Source of the DNA: Roseococcus suduntuyensis
Lineage (GTDB): Bacteria; Pseudomonadota; Alphaproteobacteria; Acetobacterales; Acetobacteraceae
Length of the DNA stretch: 64,000 nt
Assembly: GCF_014196305.1 (NCBI RefSeq)
Contig: NZ_JACIDJ010000001.1
Coordinates: forward strand, 523,683-587,682
Direction of reading: 5' to 3'
The notes below the pieces were generated by a model. It did not search any database. It was given only the letters and a program-made list of their open reading frames with translations, and had not been told where the DNA came from. This document shows, piece after piece, positions 28,925-39,125 of this stretch. A program made the translations under genes and the position numbers. Every line of letters begins with the position of its first letter. Position 1 is the first letter of the stretch.

Positions 28925-30283
28925 TCAGCCGCCGCGGCGGATGGTGTTCAGCTCGCGCTCCAGCCAGGCCAGCGCCTGGTCCACCGTCTCGCCGCCCTGG
29001 TTCACGCGGGCCACGACCTTGGTGTTCAGCGCCTGCTGGTAGGCCTGCACCGCGAATTCGGCGGGTGCCGGCGCCTGGGCCACGCTCGCGCGCGCGTTGT
29101 GGTGCTCGCGCAGCGGGTAGTTGTAGACAGTGCCGACGGGCGGGCCCTCATTCGCCCACACCGCGAAGTCGCTCATGCTGCTGAAGGGCGGGATGTCATA
29201 CCCGTTCGAGGTGTTGGTCTGCTTCTCGGCCGAGGACCGCTCGCTCAGGAATTCCAGCAGTTGCTTCGCCGGCCCCTTGTTGCGGCTGAAGGCCCAGATG
29301 CCCCAGAAATACGGCAGGTAGGGCACGAAGCGGCCCTCCGGCCCGGCCGGCATCGGCACCGTCCAGCACTTCTCGGCCACCTGCGGCGCGTCGCGCTTCG
29401 CCACCGCCCAGGCCGAGGGCGGGTTGAAGATCAGCGCCGAGCGGCCGGAGATCAGCGCGCGGTTGTTCGCCCCGTCATCCCAGGCCCAGACATCGTTGGG
29501 CAGGAAGCGCGACAGGCGCACCAGGTATTCCACCGCCGTCTTGAGCTTGGCGTTGCCCCGCACGGTCACGTTGCCGCGCGCATCCATCATGGACGCCCCA
29601 AACGAGGCGAGGATGGCGCCCACCGTGTCCACCGCATCGGTGAAGCTGCCCATGGGCATGCCGAAGGGCACGCCGGCCGCGTGGCATTTCTCGGCGGCCG
29701 CCAGGAAGGTGTCCCAGTTCCAGCTGTCGGCGCCGGGGCCGCGGCGGTTCTCGGCCGGCCACATGGCGCGGATGTCGATGCCCGCATGCTGCTCCAGCAG
29801 GTCGAAGCGGACGCAGGCGGGCTTCATCTGCGTGCCCGAGACGGCGGGGATGGCGCGCCAGGTGCCGCGGATCTTGCCCAGGTATTCCGCCGCGTCGTTC
29901 ACCGGGCCGTATTTGCCGATGAGGCGGCCCATCACATCGTCCACCGGCTCCAGCAGGTCCGCCTTCGCGGCCGGCTCCCAGGTCGGGAAGGAGAGCAGGT
30001 CATGCCCCGAGCGGCTCTGCGCCTGGGCCGCGATGGTCAGCAGGTTCTGGTTGCCGACCGAGGTGATGAAGTCCACCTGCACGTTCACGCGGTTCTGCTG
30101 GCCCCATTCGGCGCAGAGCTCACGGATGGCGCCATTGCCGGCGGGCACCCAATGGTCCCAGAAGCCGCAGCGCAGCGTGGTGGTGGGCTGGGCGAAGACG
30201 GCGGGCGCAGAGAGCGTGCCCGCGGCAAAAGCAGTCGCACCCGCGCCCAACAGGGCACGGCGCGACAGATCCTTGTCTGCCAT
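28925..30283 (-). CDS. Sugar-type ABC substrate-binding protein
   Basis: A 452-residue periplasmic receptor. The N-terminus SRRALLGAGATAFAAG is a twin-arginine signal, cleaved near AQPTT (residue 32). The body is an extracellular solute-binding family 1 protein (FWDHWVPAGNGAIRELC, FPTWEPAAKADLLEP, LPYFWGIWAFSRN). It is the first gene of the operon receptor-permease-permease-ATPase-dehydrogenase. GGAGGAGA precedes the ATG. The ligand is unknown; the downstream Ldh suggests a sugar acid or polyol. Confidence 0.86.
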   Translation of the reverse strand: MADKDLSRRALLGAGATAFAAGTLSAPAVFAQPTTTLRCGFWDHWVPAGNGAIRELCAEWGQQNRVNVQVDFITSVGNQNLLTIAAQAQSRSGHDLLSFPTWEPAAKADLLEPVDDVMGRLIGKYGPVNDAAEYLGKIRGTWRAIPAVSGTQMKPACVRFDLLEQHAGIDIRAMWPAENRRGPGADSWNWDTFLAAAEKCHAAGVPFGMPMGSFTDAVDTVGAILASFGASMMDARGNVTVRGNAKLKTAVEYLVRLSRFLPNDVWAWDDGANNRALISGRSALIFNPPSAWAVAKRDAPQVAEKCWTVPMPAGPEGRFVPYLPYFWGIWAFSRNKGPAKQLLEFLSERSSAEKQTNTSNGYDIPPFSSMSDFAVWANEGPPVGTVYNYPLREHHNARASVAQAPAPAEFAVQAYQQALNTKVVARVNQGGETVDQALAWLERELNTIRRGG

Positions 30284-30406
30284 CTTGAACTCTCCTCCAG
30301 TGCTTTTTCTTCCGCGGTCTTCGCCGCTGGAACGAAGCCTAGTCATGCCGTGATCCCCATTGCAACGGCTTGCTGCAATTTCATGGTCCGACCAGGATGC
30401 GCGCCC

Positions 30407-31516
30407 ATGAGCACCCTGTTTTCCGACGCGCTGGTCATCGGCGCGGGCATCGCCGGCGCGACCGCCGGCGCGCATCTCGTCGCCACGCACCGCGTGGCCC
30501 TTCTGGAGGCGGAGGAGGTGGCGGGCTACCACACCACCGGCCGCTCCGCCGCCATCTGGATCCTGAACTATGGCACCGCGGATGCGCGCATCCTGACCGG
30601 CGCGTCCCGCGCCTTCTTCGAGGCGCCGCCGGAGGGCTTCGCGGACGCGCCCCTGGCCCATCCCCGCGCCATCCTGAACCTGGCCGACGCCGCGCAGCTT
30701 CCCCACCTGGAGGGGACGCTGGCCGAGGGCATCGGCCTGGAACGCCTCAGCGTGGATCAGGCCCGCGCCCTGGTCCCCGCCATCCGCGCCGACTACGCGG
30801 TCGCCGCCACCATCGAGCGCGATGCCTTCGACATTGACGTGGCCGCGCTGCACCAGGGCTTCCTCAAGCAGATCAAGGCGGCGGGCGGGGTGCTGGCGTT
30901 GCGGCACCGCGCGGGCCGCATCTGGCGCGCGAACGGCCTCTGGCATGCCGAGGCCACCACCGGCGAAATCCACGCCGCCCCCGTTCTGGTGAACGCCGCC
31001 GGCGCCTGGGGCGATGTGGTGGCGGGCCTCGCCGAGGTCGCGCCCATCGGCCTGCAGCCCAAGCGCCGCACCGCGCTGATCGTGGACCCGGGCCAATACG
31101 ACAGCACGCAGTGGCCGCTGGTGGGTGATGTGGGTCACAGCTGGTATGTGCGGCCCGAGGCACGGCGCAAGCTGATGGTCAGCCCTGCCGACGAGACCGA
31201 CACCGAGCCCTGCGACGCCCAGCCCGACGAACTCGACGTCGCCATCGCCGTGGACCGGATGCAGCAGGCGCTGGACATTCCCGTGCACCGCGTGGAGCAC
31301 CGCTGGGCCGGGCTGCGCACCTTCACGCCCGACCGGGGGCTGGCCATCGGGGCGGGCGCTGCGCCCGGCTTCTTCTGGCTGTGCGGGCAGGGGGGCTATG
31401 GCATCCAGACCGCGCCCGCCGCGGGCCGCCTGCTGGCCCACCTGGTGCGCGGCACGGAGCCCGAGCCCGACATCAAGGGCGCCATCCGCCCCACCGACCC
31501 GAGGCGCTTCGCATGA
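30407..31516 (+). CDS. DadA/glycine oxidase-like FAD-dependent oxidoreductase
   Basis: A 369-residue flavoprotein. The FAD-binding GAGIAGATAGAHL is at about residues 12-24, ALLEAEEVAGYHTTGRSAA follows and the C-terminus has GLRTFTPDRGLAIG and GQGGYGIQTAPA, typical of the D-amino acid oxidase family. It would oxidise an amino acid or amine to the imine and keto form. The next gene, a PLP dehydratase, overlaps its stop by four bases (ATGA). Confidence 0.84.
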   Translation: MSTLFSDALVIGAGIAGATAGAHLVATHRVALLEAEEVAGYHTTGRSAAIWILNYGTADARILTGASRAFFEAPPEGFADAPLAHPRAILNLADAAQLPHLEGTLAEGIGLERLSVDQARALVPAIRADYAVAATIERDAFDIDVAALHQGFLKQIKAAGGVLALRHRAGRIWRANGLWHAEATTGEIHAAPVLVNAAGAWGDVVAGLAEVAPIGLQPKRRTALIVDPGQYDSTQWPLVGDVGHSWYVRPEARRKLMVSPADETDTEPCDAQPDELDVAIAVDRMQQALDIPVHRVEHRWAGLRTFTPDRGLAIGAGAAPGFFWLCGQGGYGIQTAPAAGRLLAHLVRGTEPEPDIKGAIRPTDPRRFA

Positions 31517-32481
31517 GCCTGCCCGAATTCTCCGACGTCCAGGCCGCCGCCACGCGCCTCGCTGGCCGCATCCGCCGCACCCCCATGCTGCGCCACCGCG
31601 CGCTGGACGAAGCGGCGGGCGGCGTGATGCTGGTGAAGCCCGAACCGCTCCAGATCACGGCCAGCTTCAAGCTGCGCGGCGCCACCAATGCCGCGCTGCA
31701 ACTGCCGGAGGGCGCGCGCGGCGTGGTGACGCATTCCTCCGGCAATCACGGCCAGGCGACGGCGGCGGCGGCGCATGCGCTGGGCCTGCGGGCGCTGATC
31801 GCCATGCCCGCGGACGCCGCGCAGGTGAAGGTGGACGCGACCCGCGCCTGGGGTGCGGAGATCCATCGCTTCGACCGCCACGGCACGGACCGCGAGGCGA
31901 TGGTGGAGGAACTGGCGCAACGTCACGGCCTGCACATCATCCCGCCCTATGACCACCCGCATGTCATCGCCGGCCAGGGCACGGCCATGCTGGAACTCAT
32001 CGAGGATGCTCGGGCGGCGGGCCTCACGCCCGAGCAATTCGCCATCTGCACGGGCGGCGGGGGCTTGCTGGCGGGTAGCGCGCTGTCCATTGCCGCGCTG
32101 TGCCCCGAGGCGCGCATCTTCGCGGTGGAGCCGGAGGGGTGGGATGACACCACGCGCTCGCTCCGCGCCGGCCAGCGCCTGCCCAATGACCTGCGCGGCA
32201 CCAACTACTGCGACGCGCTGCTGGCGAAGGAGCCGGGCGTGCTGACCTTCGCCATCAACCAGCGCCTGGTCAGCGGCGGGCTGGTGGTCAGCGAGGCCGA
32301 GGTCCGCGCCGCCATGCGCTTCGCGTTCACGCACCTCAAGCTGGTGGTGGAGCCGGGCGGGGCGGTGGCGCTGGCGGCGGTGCTGGCCGGGAAGCTGCCG
32401 ACGCAGGGGAAGACCACCGCCATCATCCTCAGCGGCGGCAATGTGGACCCCGCCGTGTTCAGCGAAGCGCTGGCGGCGTGA
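31513..32481 (+). CDS. Threonine/serine dehydratase-like PLP enzyme
   Basis: A 322-residue fold-type II PLP enzyme. The lysine motif is SFKLRGATN (about residues 51-59), SSGNHGQA binds the substrate carboxylate and the phosphate loop is TGGGGLLAG. It is close to catabolic threonine dehydratase, serine racemase and hydroxyaspartate dehydratase, so the natural substrate could be any of these. The adjacent DadA-like oxidase and the enolase-family enzyme suggest an amino acid or hydroxy-amino acid route. Confidence 0.83.
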   Translation: MSLPEFSDVQAAATRLAGRIRRTPMLRHRALDEAAGGVMLVKPEPLQITASFKLRGATNAALQLPEGARGVVTHSSGNHGQATAAAAHALGLRALIAMPADAAQVKVDATRAWGAEIHRFDRHGTDREAMVEELAQRHGLHIIPPYDHPHVIAGQGTAMLELIEDARAAGLTPEQFAICTGGGGLLAGSALSIAALCPEARIFAVEPEGWDDTTRSLRAGQRLPNDLRGTNYCDALLAKEPGVLTFAINQRLVSGGLVVSEAEVRAAMRFAFTHLKLVVEPGGAVALAAVLAGKLPTQGKTTAIILSGGNVDPAVFSEALAA

Positions 32482-32483
32482 AC

Positions 32484-33629
32484 ATGCGCATCGCCGCGCT
32501 GGACTTCCTGGGCGTGGCGGTCACGCCCAAGACCAACTGGTGCTTCATTCTGCTGCGGACGGAGGGCGGGCTGACGGGCCTCGGCGAATGCACGCTGTCC
32601 GGCCAGGAAGCCCTGCTGGCGGCGGAGGCGGCGCGTCTCGCCGCCGAGGTGGTCGGCCAGGACGCGCTGGCGCGCAACCGCCTCGCGCGGCTGTTGCCGC
32701 ACGCGCCGGGTGGGCTTGTCACGCATACGGTATTGTCCGGTTTCGAGCAGGGGCTGTGGGATGTGGCGGCGCAAGCGGCGGGCGCGCCCCTCCATGCGCT
32801 GCTGGGCGGCGCGCTGCGGGGGCGCATTCCGCTCTACGCCAACATCAACCGCGGTGTGGCACCTCGCACACCGGAAGGCTTCGCCGCCGCCGCGCGGCGG
32901 GCCGTGGCGGCGGGCTTCGGCGCGGTGAAGCTGGCGCCCTTCGACCCGATCATCTGGGAAGACCATGAAGGCTGGCGCGCGGGCTACGCGCAGGGCCTGG
33001 CGCGCGTCGCGGCCGTGCGCGACGCCATCGGACCCAAGGTCGCTCTGATGGTGGACGCGCATTGGCGCTTCTCGCCCGGGGCCGCGGCGGCGCTGATCCG
33101 CGACGTGGCAGGGCTCGACCTGTTCTGGCTGGAATGCCCGGTGGCCGAGGCCAACCATGCCGAAATCCGCCGCCTGCGCTCCATGGCCAATGAGCGCGGG
33201 ATGCGGCTGGCCGGCGCGGAAACGCTGTCGGGCCTGGCCGCCTATCGGCCGCTGGTGGAGGGCGGCCTCTATGACGTGCTGATGCCCGACATGAAGCATT
33301 GCGGCGGACATGAGGAGATGCGGCGCATCGCCGCCCTCGCGCTCACGGCGGGTGTGGAAATTGCGCCGCACAACCCCACCGGCCCTGTCTGCCACGCCCA
33401 TTCCCTACACGCCTGCGCGACGCTGCCGAACCTGCTGCCGCTGGAGGTGCAGTTCGGCGAAACGGAGCGGTTCTTCAGCCTCTGCGAGGGGGCCTCGCTG
33501 CACTTCGACGCGGGCGCGGCCGATGTGCCGGTCTTGCCCGGCCTCGGCGTGGTGCTGGACGAAGAAGGGGCGCGCGCCACGCCCTGGCAGGCGCAGCGCG
33601 TGCCCTGGCTTGACCCCCGGCTGGGGTAG
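32484..33629 (+). CDS. Mandelate racemase/muconate lactonizing enzyme family protein
   Basis: A 381-residue enolase-superfamily enzyme with a capping domain (1-125) and a barrel containing metal ligands in LMVDAHWRF, WLECPV and GAETLSG, with a catalytic-like Lys in FGAVKLAPFD. It abstracts a proton next to a carboxylate, as in acid-sugar dehydration or racemisation. The ATG at 32484 lies three bases after the dehydratase stop; an in-frame GTG at 32478 would overlap that stop. Substrate unknown. Confidence 0.84.
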   Translation: MRIAALDFLGVAVTPKTNWCFILLRTEGGLTGLGECTLSGQEALLAAEAARLAAEVVGQDALARNRLARLLPHAPGGLVTHTVLSGFEQGLWDVAAQAAGAPLHALLGGALRGRIPLYANINRGVAPRTPEGFAAAARRAVAAGFGAVKLAPFDPIIWEDHEGWRAGYAQGLARVAAVRDAIGPKVALMVDAHWRFSPGAAAALIRDVAGLDLFWLECPVAEANHAEIRRLRSMANERGMRLAGAETLSGLAAYRPLVEGGLYDVLMPDMKHCGGHEEMRRIAALALTAGVEIAPHNPTGPVCHAHSLHACATLPNLLPLEVQFGETERFFSLCEGASLHFDAGAADVPVLPGLGVVLDEEGARATPWQAQRVPWLDPRLG

Positions 33630-33654
33630 CCCGCCGGGGAAACCCCCGGCGGGC
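33629..33654. terminator. Strong hairpin between convergent genes
   Basis: An 11-pair perfect stem (GCCCGCCGGGG with CCCCGGCGGGC, loop AAAC). It begins on the last base of the enolase-family stop codon and lies between two convergent transcripts. There is no U-tract, so it would be a weak intrinsic terminator or an mRNA 3' stabiliser. Confidence 0.55.
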
Positions 33655-33726
33655 GGTGCGGCCCGGGCCGGTGGGAGGGGCATCCTCCACGCCCACCCCC
33701 GGCGATGTCATGGGCCGCCTGGCGTA

Positions 33727-33885
33727 TCAGTGCGCGGGGCGCCCGCGCTCGCCACAGGCGTAGTTGTGCGCGTGGACCAGCCCGTCGTCGAAATCCTCGG
33801 GGTGGTGGACCATCGGGCGCTCGGCCTGGCCACGCATCTCCTGGCGTTGATGGATGGGGGTGTCGTTGCGGGTGTCGGGGTTCAT
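33727..33885 (-). CDS. 52-residue protein downstream of isocitrate lyase
   Basis: A small gene with an ideal ribosome site: AAGGAGG ends eight bases before ATG 33885. The product is 52 residues, acidic and histidine-rich, with segments PMVHHPEDFDDGLVHAH and NYACGERGRPAH and a single Cys. No signal peptide or membrane segment is seen. It starts 24 bases after the aceA stop on the same strand, so it is probably co-transcribed. Function unknown. A separate uncharacterised glyoxylate-shunt accessory is one possibility, by context only. Confidence 0.65.
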   Translation of the reverse strand: MNPDTRNDTPIHQRQEMRGQAERPMVHHPEDFDDGLVHAHNYACGERGRPAH

Positions 33886-33909
33886 GGTTCGGTCCTCCTT
33901 GTGTGGGTT

Positions 33910-35226
<1,317 letters not shown>

Positions 35227-35377
35227 GGGCGTGTCTCCGTGGGTGCTGTTCGCTGTGTGAATAATTGACATTGCGCCCGCCGAAATCACGCGCAGAATGG
35301 CGCTTTACACGGCAAGACTGTGAAGGCCGCGACGTGACATCCCGCAAACCCGTGAAGCTTGTGAAGGACCGCGCCCC

Positions 35378-36781
35378 ATGTCCCGCCCGCTGATCGGCCG
35401 CACGGCCCGCCGCCTCCGCCTGGAGATGGGCCTCACCCAGCAGGCGCTGGCCGCGCGGCTGGGCATCTCGGCCAGCTACCTGAACCTGATCGAGCACGAC
35501 CAGCGCGCCGTCACCGCCACCGTCCTCATCAAGCTGACCGAGGCGCTGGGCGTGGACCTGGCGGCCCTTTCCGGCCACGCCGAACGGCAGCTGGAAGCGG
35601 GGCTGCGCGAGGTGCTGTCCGACCCCATGCTGGGCCTGGAGGTGATGCCCGAGAACGAGGTCCAGGCCATCGCCGCCAGCGCGCCCAATGCCGCGCGCGG
35701 CGTGCTGGCGCTGTATCGCGCCTGGCGCGTGGCGCGCGAGGATGCGTCCGGCATCGCGCTGCCCTCCGGCCGCCGCCTGCTGCTGCCGAACGAGGAGGTG
35801 CGCGACTTCTTCCACGAGCGCGGCAACCACTTCGCCCGCATCGAGACCTTCACCGAATCCCTCGGCGCCGAGTTGCAGGCGAGCCCGGCCGAGATGAACC
35901 ACGCCATCGCCCAGCGCCTGCGGCAGAAGCACAACGTGACCGTCACCGTCACCGCCATGCCCGAGGCCGACCGCCGCTATGACCCCCGCACGCGCGAGCT
36001 CTGGCTGGCGGAATCCCTCCCGCGTGAATCCCGCGGGTTCCGCATGGCCTTCCAGCTGATGCTGCTGGAGGCGCGCGAGGCGGTGGACGCCACGCTGGCC
36101 GACACCAAGCCCAGCACCAGCGAGGCCGAGCAGCTCATCCGCATCGGCCTGCTGAACTACGCCGCCGCGGCGCTGCTCATGCCCTATGCGCCCTTCCTGC
36201 GCGCGGCGCGGGAGTTGCGGCACGATGTGGAACGCCTCGCCGCGCGCTTCGGCACCAGCTACGAACAGGTGGCGCAACGCCTCTCCACCCTGCAGCGCGA
36301 GGGGGCGCGCGGCCTGCCCTTCTTCTTCCTGCGCGCCGATACGGCGGGCAACGTCACCAAGCGCTTTTCGGCCGCCGGCTTCCCCTTCGCCCGCTTCGGC
36401 GGAAGCTGCCCGAAATGGATCGTGCACCACGCCTTCGCCACGCCAGGTGTCACGCGCGTGCAGGCGGCGGAGCTGCCGGATGGCGCGGCCTTCCTCTGCA
36501 TCGCGCGCGCCATGCACGGCACCTCGCCGCGCTGGGGCGAGCCTCCGCCCACCCATGTCGTCGCCATCGGCTGCGACATCACGCGTGCGGAGGAGGTGGT
36601 CTATGCGGACGGGCTGGACCTGATGGCCGCACGGGTGGGTATCGGCCTCTCCTGTCGTCTCTGTGACCGGGCCGATTGTCGCAGCCGTGCCTTTCCGCCA
36701 TTGGAGCACCGCCTGCGCCTCGACGCGAACGAGGACAGCGCATCCCCCTGGCGCTTCGACCGCAAGGACCCCCCGCGTTGA
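35378..36781 (+). CDS. RamB/ScfR-like XRE regulator of acetate and glyoxylate metabolism
   Basis: A 467-residue regulator. The N-terminal XRE helix-turn-helix reads LTQQALAARLGISASYLNLI (about residues 19-38); an ImmA/IrrE-like region lies in the middle, and a C-terminal short-chain fatty acyl regulator domain has GGSCPKWIVHHAF and Cys-rich CRLCDRADC. In this family the domain senses acyl-CoA state and controls aceA. The gene faces aceA across 151 bases holding a direct repeat TGTGAAGG, once at 35319 and once at 35360, the latter in the ribosome site. Confidence 0.87.
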   Translation: MSRPLIGRTARRLRLEMGLTQQALAARLGISASYLNLIEHDQRAVTATVLIKLTEALGVDLAALSGHAERQLEAGLREVLSDPMLGLEVMPENEVQAIAASAPNAARGVLALYRAWRVAREDASGIALPSGRRLLLPNEEVRDFFHERGNHFARIETFTESLGAELQASPAEMNHAIAQRLRQKHNVTVTVTAMPEADRRYDPRTRELWLAESLPRESRGFRMAFQLMLLEAREAVDATLADTKPSTSEAEQLIRIGLLNYAAAALLMPYAPFLRAARELRHDVERLAARFGTSYEQVAQRLSTLQREGARGLPFFFLRADTAGNVTKRFSAAGFPFARFGGSCPKWIVHHAFATPGVTRVQAAELPDGAAFLCIARAMHGTSPRWGEPPPTHVVAIGCDITRAEEVVYADGLDLMAARVGIGLSCRLCDRADCRSRAFPPLEHRLRLDANEDSASPWRFDRKDPPR

Positions 36782-37491
36782 AACTGCTGCTGCTGAATGG
36801 CAACACGGACGAGGCCATCACCGCGCGCCTCGCCACCGCCGCGCGCGGGATGTGCGCGCATGAGATCACGCCCGTCACCGCACCCTTCGGCGCGCGCTAC
36901 ATCGCCAGCCGCGCCGCCGTGGCGGTGGCCGGGCATGCGGTGCTGGAGGCCCTGGCGCAGCACATCGGCCCCGACAACGCGGCGGGCTATGACGCCGCCA
37001 TCATCGGCTGCTTCGGCGAACCCGGGCTGGACGCGGCGCGCGAGACCTTCCCGCTGCCCGTGCTGGGCATGGCCGATGCCTCCATCCGCGTGGCGCTGCG
37101 CGCGGCACCATGCGTCGCCGTGCTGACCGGCGGCGCCGCGTGGGTGCCGATGCTGGAGGAATTTTTCCTGGTGCGCGGGCTGACGCGCGACCAGGTGCGG
37201 GTGGCCGCCATCACACCCACGGGCGATGCCATCGCGCGCGACCCCGACGCCGCCGCCCTGCTGCTGGCCGAGACGGCGCGCGCCGAGATCGCGCAGGGCG
37301 CCGGCGCCGTGCTGCTGGGCGGCGCCGGGCTGGTGGGCCTGGACGCGCGGCTGCAACCACTGCTGCCCGTGCCCGTGATCTGCGGGCTGCGCGCCACGCT
37401 CGACACACTGCCCGGTGCGCGGGTGCCGCGCGGGGGTGTGGCGCCGAGTGTGGGCCTTTCCGCCGCGCTCAGTCGCTGTCTGGCGGGATGA
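36778..37491 (+). CDS. Asp/Glu/hydantoin racemase family protein
   Basis: A 237-residue racemase-like protein: LLLLNGNT at the N-terminus, the first catalytic Cys in IIGCFGEPG (about residue 78) and a second-site region LLGGAGL near 180 in which the usual Cys is not obvious. The closest groups are hydantoin racemase and allantoin/Asp racemase. The only suitable start is TTG at 36778, overlapping the regulator stop as TTGA. An ATG at 36676 would overlap the regulator by over 100 bases. Its 3' end overlaps the convergent dehydrogenase by 23 bases. Confidence 0.75.
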   Translation: MKLLLLNGNTDEAITARLATAARGMCAHEITPVTAPFGARYIASRAAVAVAGHAVLEALAQHIGPDNAAGYDAAIIGCFGEPGLDAARETFPLPVLGMADASIRVALRAAPCVAVLTGGAAWVPMLEEFFLVRGLTRDQVRVAAITPTGDAIARDPDAAALLLAETARAEIAQGAGAVLLGGAGLVGLDARLQPLLPVPVICGLRATLDTLPGARVPRGGVAPSVGLSAALSRCLAG

Positions 37492-38473
37492 CGTTGGTGT
37501 CGAGGCCGCGCAGCAGCACGTCGCGCATGGTCTCGATGCCCTTGAGGCGGATGTCGTCCCAGGCCTCGGGGCTGTGGAAGGCGGCGTGCGGCATGATGAC
37601 CAGGCGGCCGCGCAGCCACTCCTCCCGCGCGCGATAGGCGGCGAGCAGCGGCGGTTCCGGCACGGGCGGTTCCACCGGCAGCACGTCGAGGCCCGCGCCC
37701 GCGATGCGGCCCGAACGCAGCCCGGCCTCCAGCGCGTCCAGATCGAGGATCGGCCCGCGCGCGGTGTTGATCACCACCGCGTTCTCCGGCAGCGCGGCCA
37801 GCGCCGCCGCATCCACCAGGCCGCGCGTGTGGCGCGTCAGCGGGCAATGGATGGAGAGCACGTCGGATTGCGCCATCAGCGCGTGCAGGCTGTCCGCGCG
37901 GGCGATGCCCAGCGCGCGGTCGGCGCCCTTGGGCAGATACGGGTCGAAGAACGTCACGCGGAAGCCCAGCGCCTTGGCGCGGAGTGCGGCCGCCGTGCCG
38001 ATGCGCCCCAGCCCCAGCACGCCGAAGCCCTGCACATCGAAGCGGCGCACGATCTTGTTTTGCAGCACACCCCAGGGGCAGGGCGGGTTGTCGCGCATGG
38101 CGTCGTGGTAGAGCACCATGCCGCGCCGCAGCGCGAGGGCCATGGTGATGGCGGTGTCCGCGACCTCGGCCGTGCCGTAGTCGGGGACGTTGCAGACCTT
38201 GATGCCGCGGCGCGCGCATTCGGCGCGGTCCACGCGGTCATAGCCCACGCCCATGCGCACCACGACCTTGAGCTTCGGAAACTTCGCCAGCGCCTCGGCG
38301 GGGACGGCGAGGCGGAGCGTCATGAGGCCGTCCACCTCGGCGCAGAGTTCGTCCGGCAGTTCCAGCAGCGATTTTTTCGCATTGCCTTGCAGGAGGCGCA
38401 CGCCCTCGCCGACGATGCGGCGTTCGAGGGCGGTGTCGGGGTAGAGGGATTCGGGTTCGAGGATGGTGGGCAT
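37469..38473 (-). CDS. D-2-hydroxyacid dehydrogenase (CtBP-like)
   Basis: A 334-residue NAD(P)-dependent enzyme. Rossmann motif GLGRIG is near residue 153, NAD-site Asp in FFDPYL, catalytic Arg in NTARGPILD, Glu in GLDVLPVEPP and His in PHAAFHS. It reduces 2-oxoacids such as glyoxylate, hydroxypyruvate or a phosphoglycerate analogue; the CtBP-like branch is suggested by PHAAFHSPEAW. It is a single gene, convergent with the racemase. Confidence 0.87.
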   Translation of the reverse strand: MPTILEPESLYPDTALERRIVGEGVRLLQGNAKKSLLELPDELCAEVDGLMTLRLAVPAEALAKFPKLKVVVRMGVGYDRVDRAECARRGIKVCNVPDYGTAEVADTAITMALALRRGMVLYHDAMRDNPPCPWGVLQNKIVRRFDVQGFGVLGLGRIGTAAALRAKALGFRVTFFDPYLPKGADRALGIARADSLHALMAQSDVLSIHCPLTRHTRGLVDAAALAALPENAVVINTARGPILDLDALEAGLRSGRIAGAGLDVLPVEPPVPEPPLLAAYRAREEWLRGRLVIMPHAAFHSPEAWDDIRLKGIETMRDVLLRGLDTNVIPPDSD

Positions 38474-38598
38474 GTTGGGGCGCTTCCTCCGGTTGTTGCC
38501 GCCATCCTGCCCGAGGCGGGGGCGAGGGCAAGCCGCACCCCCTGACAGGCCGCGCCACCGGGCCTAGGCTTTTCCCCGCAAGGCATCGGGACGGCACC

Positions 38599-39105
38599 AT
38601 GGACGCGCTGCACATCCGGCAAGGCGAAGCCCGCGACCTTCCGGCGCTGGTCGAGATCTTCAACCACTACGTCGCGCACGGGCATGTCACCTTCACGACC
38701 GTGCCGCACACGCTGGAATCCCGGACCACCTGGTTCGCGACCTATGGCACGGGCCGGCACCAGTTGCTGGTGGCGGAGCATGAGGGCGCGGTGGTGGGCT
38801 GCGCCTATAGCAGCCCCTATCGCCCCGGCCCCGCCTTCGACACGACGGTGGAAACCAGCATCTACCTGGACCCGGAGCGGCGCGGGCTGGGCGCGGGGAA
38901 GCGCCTCTACGCGGCGCTGCTGGAACGGTTGGCGGCGCAGCCCGTGCACCTGGCGGTGGCGGGGGTGGCGCTGCCCAATGAGGCCTCGCTCGCGCTGCAC
39001 CGGAAGATGGGGTTCGAGGAGGTGGGCACCTTCCGCGAGTATGCGCGGAAGAATGGGGTGTGGATCAGTTCGACCTGGTTTCAGCGGAGGGTGGGGACGG
39101 CGTAG
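38599..39105 (+). CDS. GNAT N-acetyltransferase, phosphinothricin acetyltransferase-like
   Basis: A 168-residue acetyltransferase. IRQGEARDLPALVEIFNHYV at the start, VGCAYSSPYRPGPAFDTTVE in the middle, the acetyl-CoA loop PERRGLGAGKRLY and GFEEVGTFREYARKNG at the end match the Pat/Bar-like group that acetylates small amino compounds. Its stop codon sits in the left edge of a broken hairpin element, just before the AT-rich insertion. Confidence 0.87.
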   Translation: MDALHIRQGEARDLPALVEIFNHYVAHGHVTFTTVPHTLESRTTWFATYGTGRHQLLVAEHEGAVVGCAYSSPYRPGPAFDTTVETSIYLDPERRGLGAGKRLYAALLERLAAQPVHLAVAGVALPNEASLALHRKMGFEEVGTFREYARKNGVWISSTWFQRRVGTA

Positions 39106-39125
39106 AGTGCGATCCGCGGAGGCGG
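39101..39125. repeat. Broken family I hairpin unit at the insertion edge (locus F)
   Basis: CGTAG at the acetyltransferase stop, then GATCCGCGGAGGCGG (39111-39125), matches the reverse complement of the locus B unit exactly over 15 bases plus the stop-codon edge. The match ends abruptly at 39125, where AT-rich sequence begins; the other half-hairpin is missing. This marks the left boundary of inserted DNA. Confidence 0.75.

Noticed and set aside
28079-30406. Long upstream extension of the DadA-like gene
   Set aside because: It is antisense to the ABC permease and receptor genes; the FAD motif starts directly after ATG 30407.
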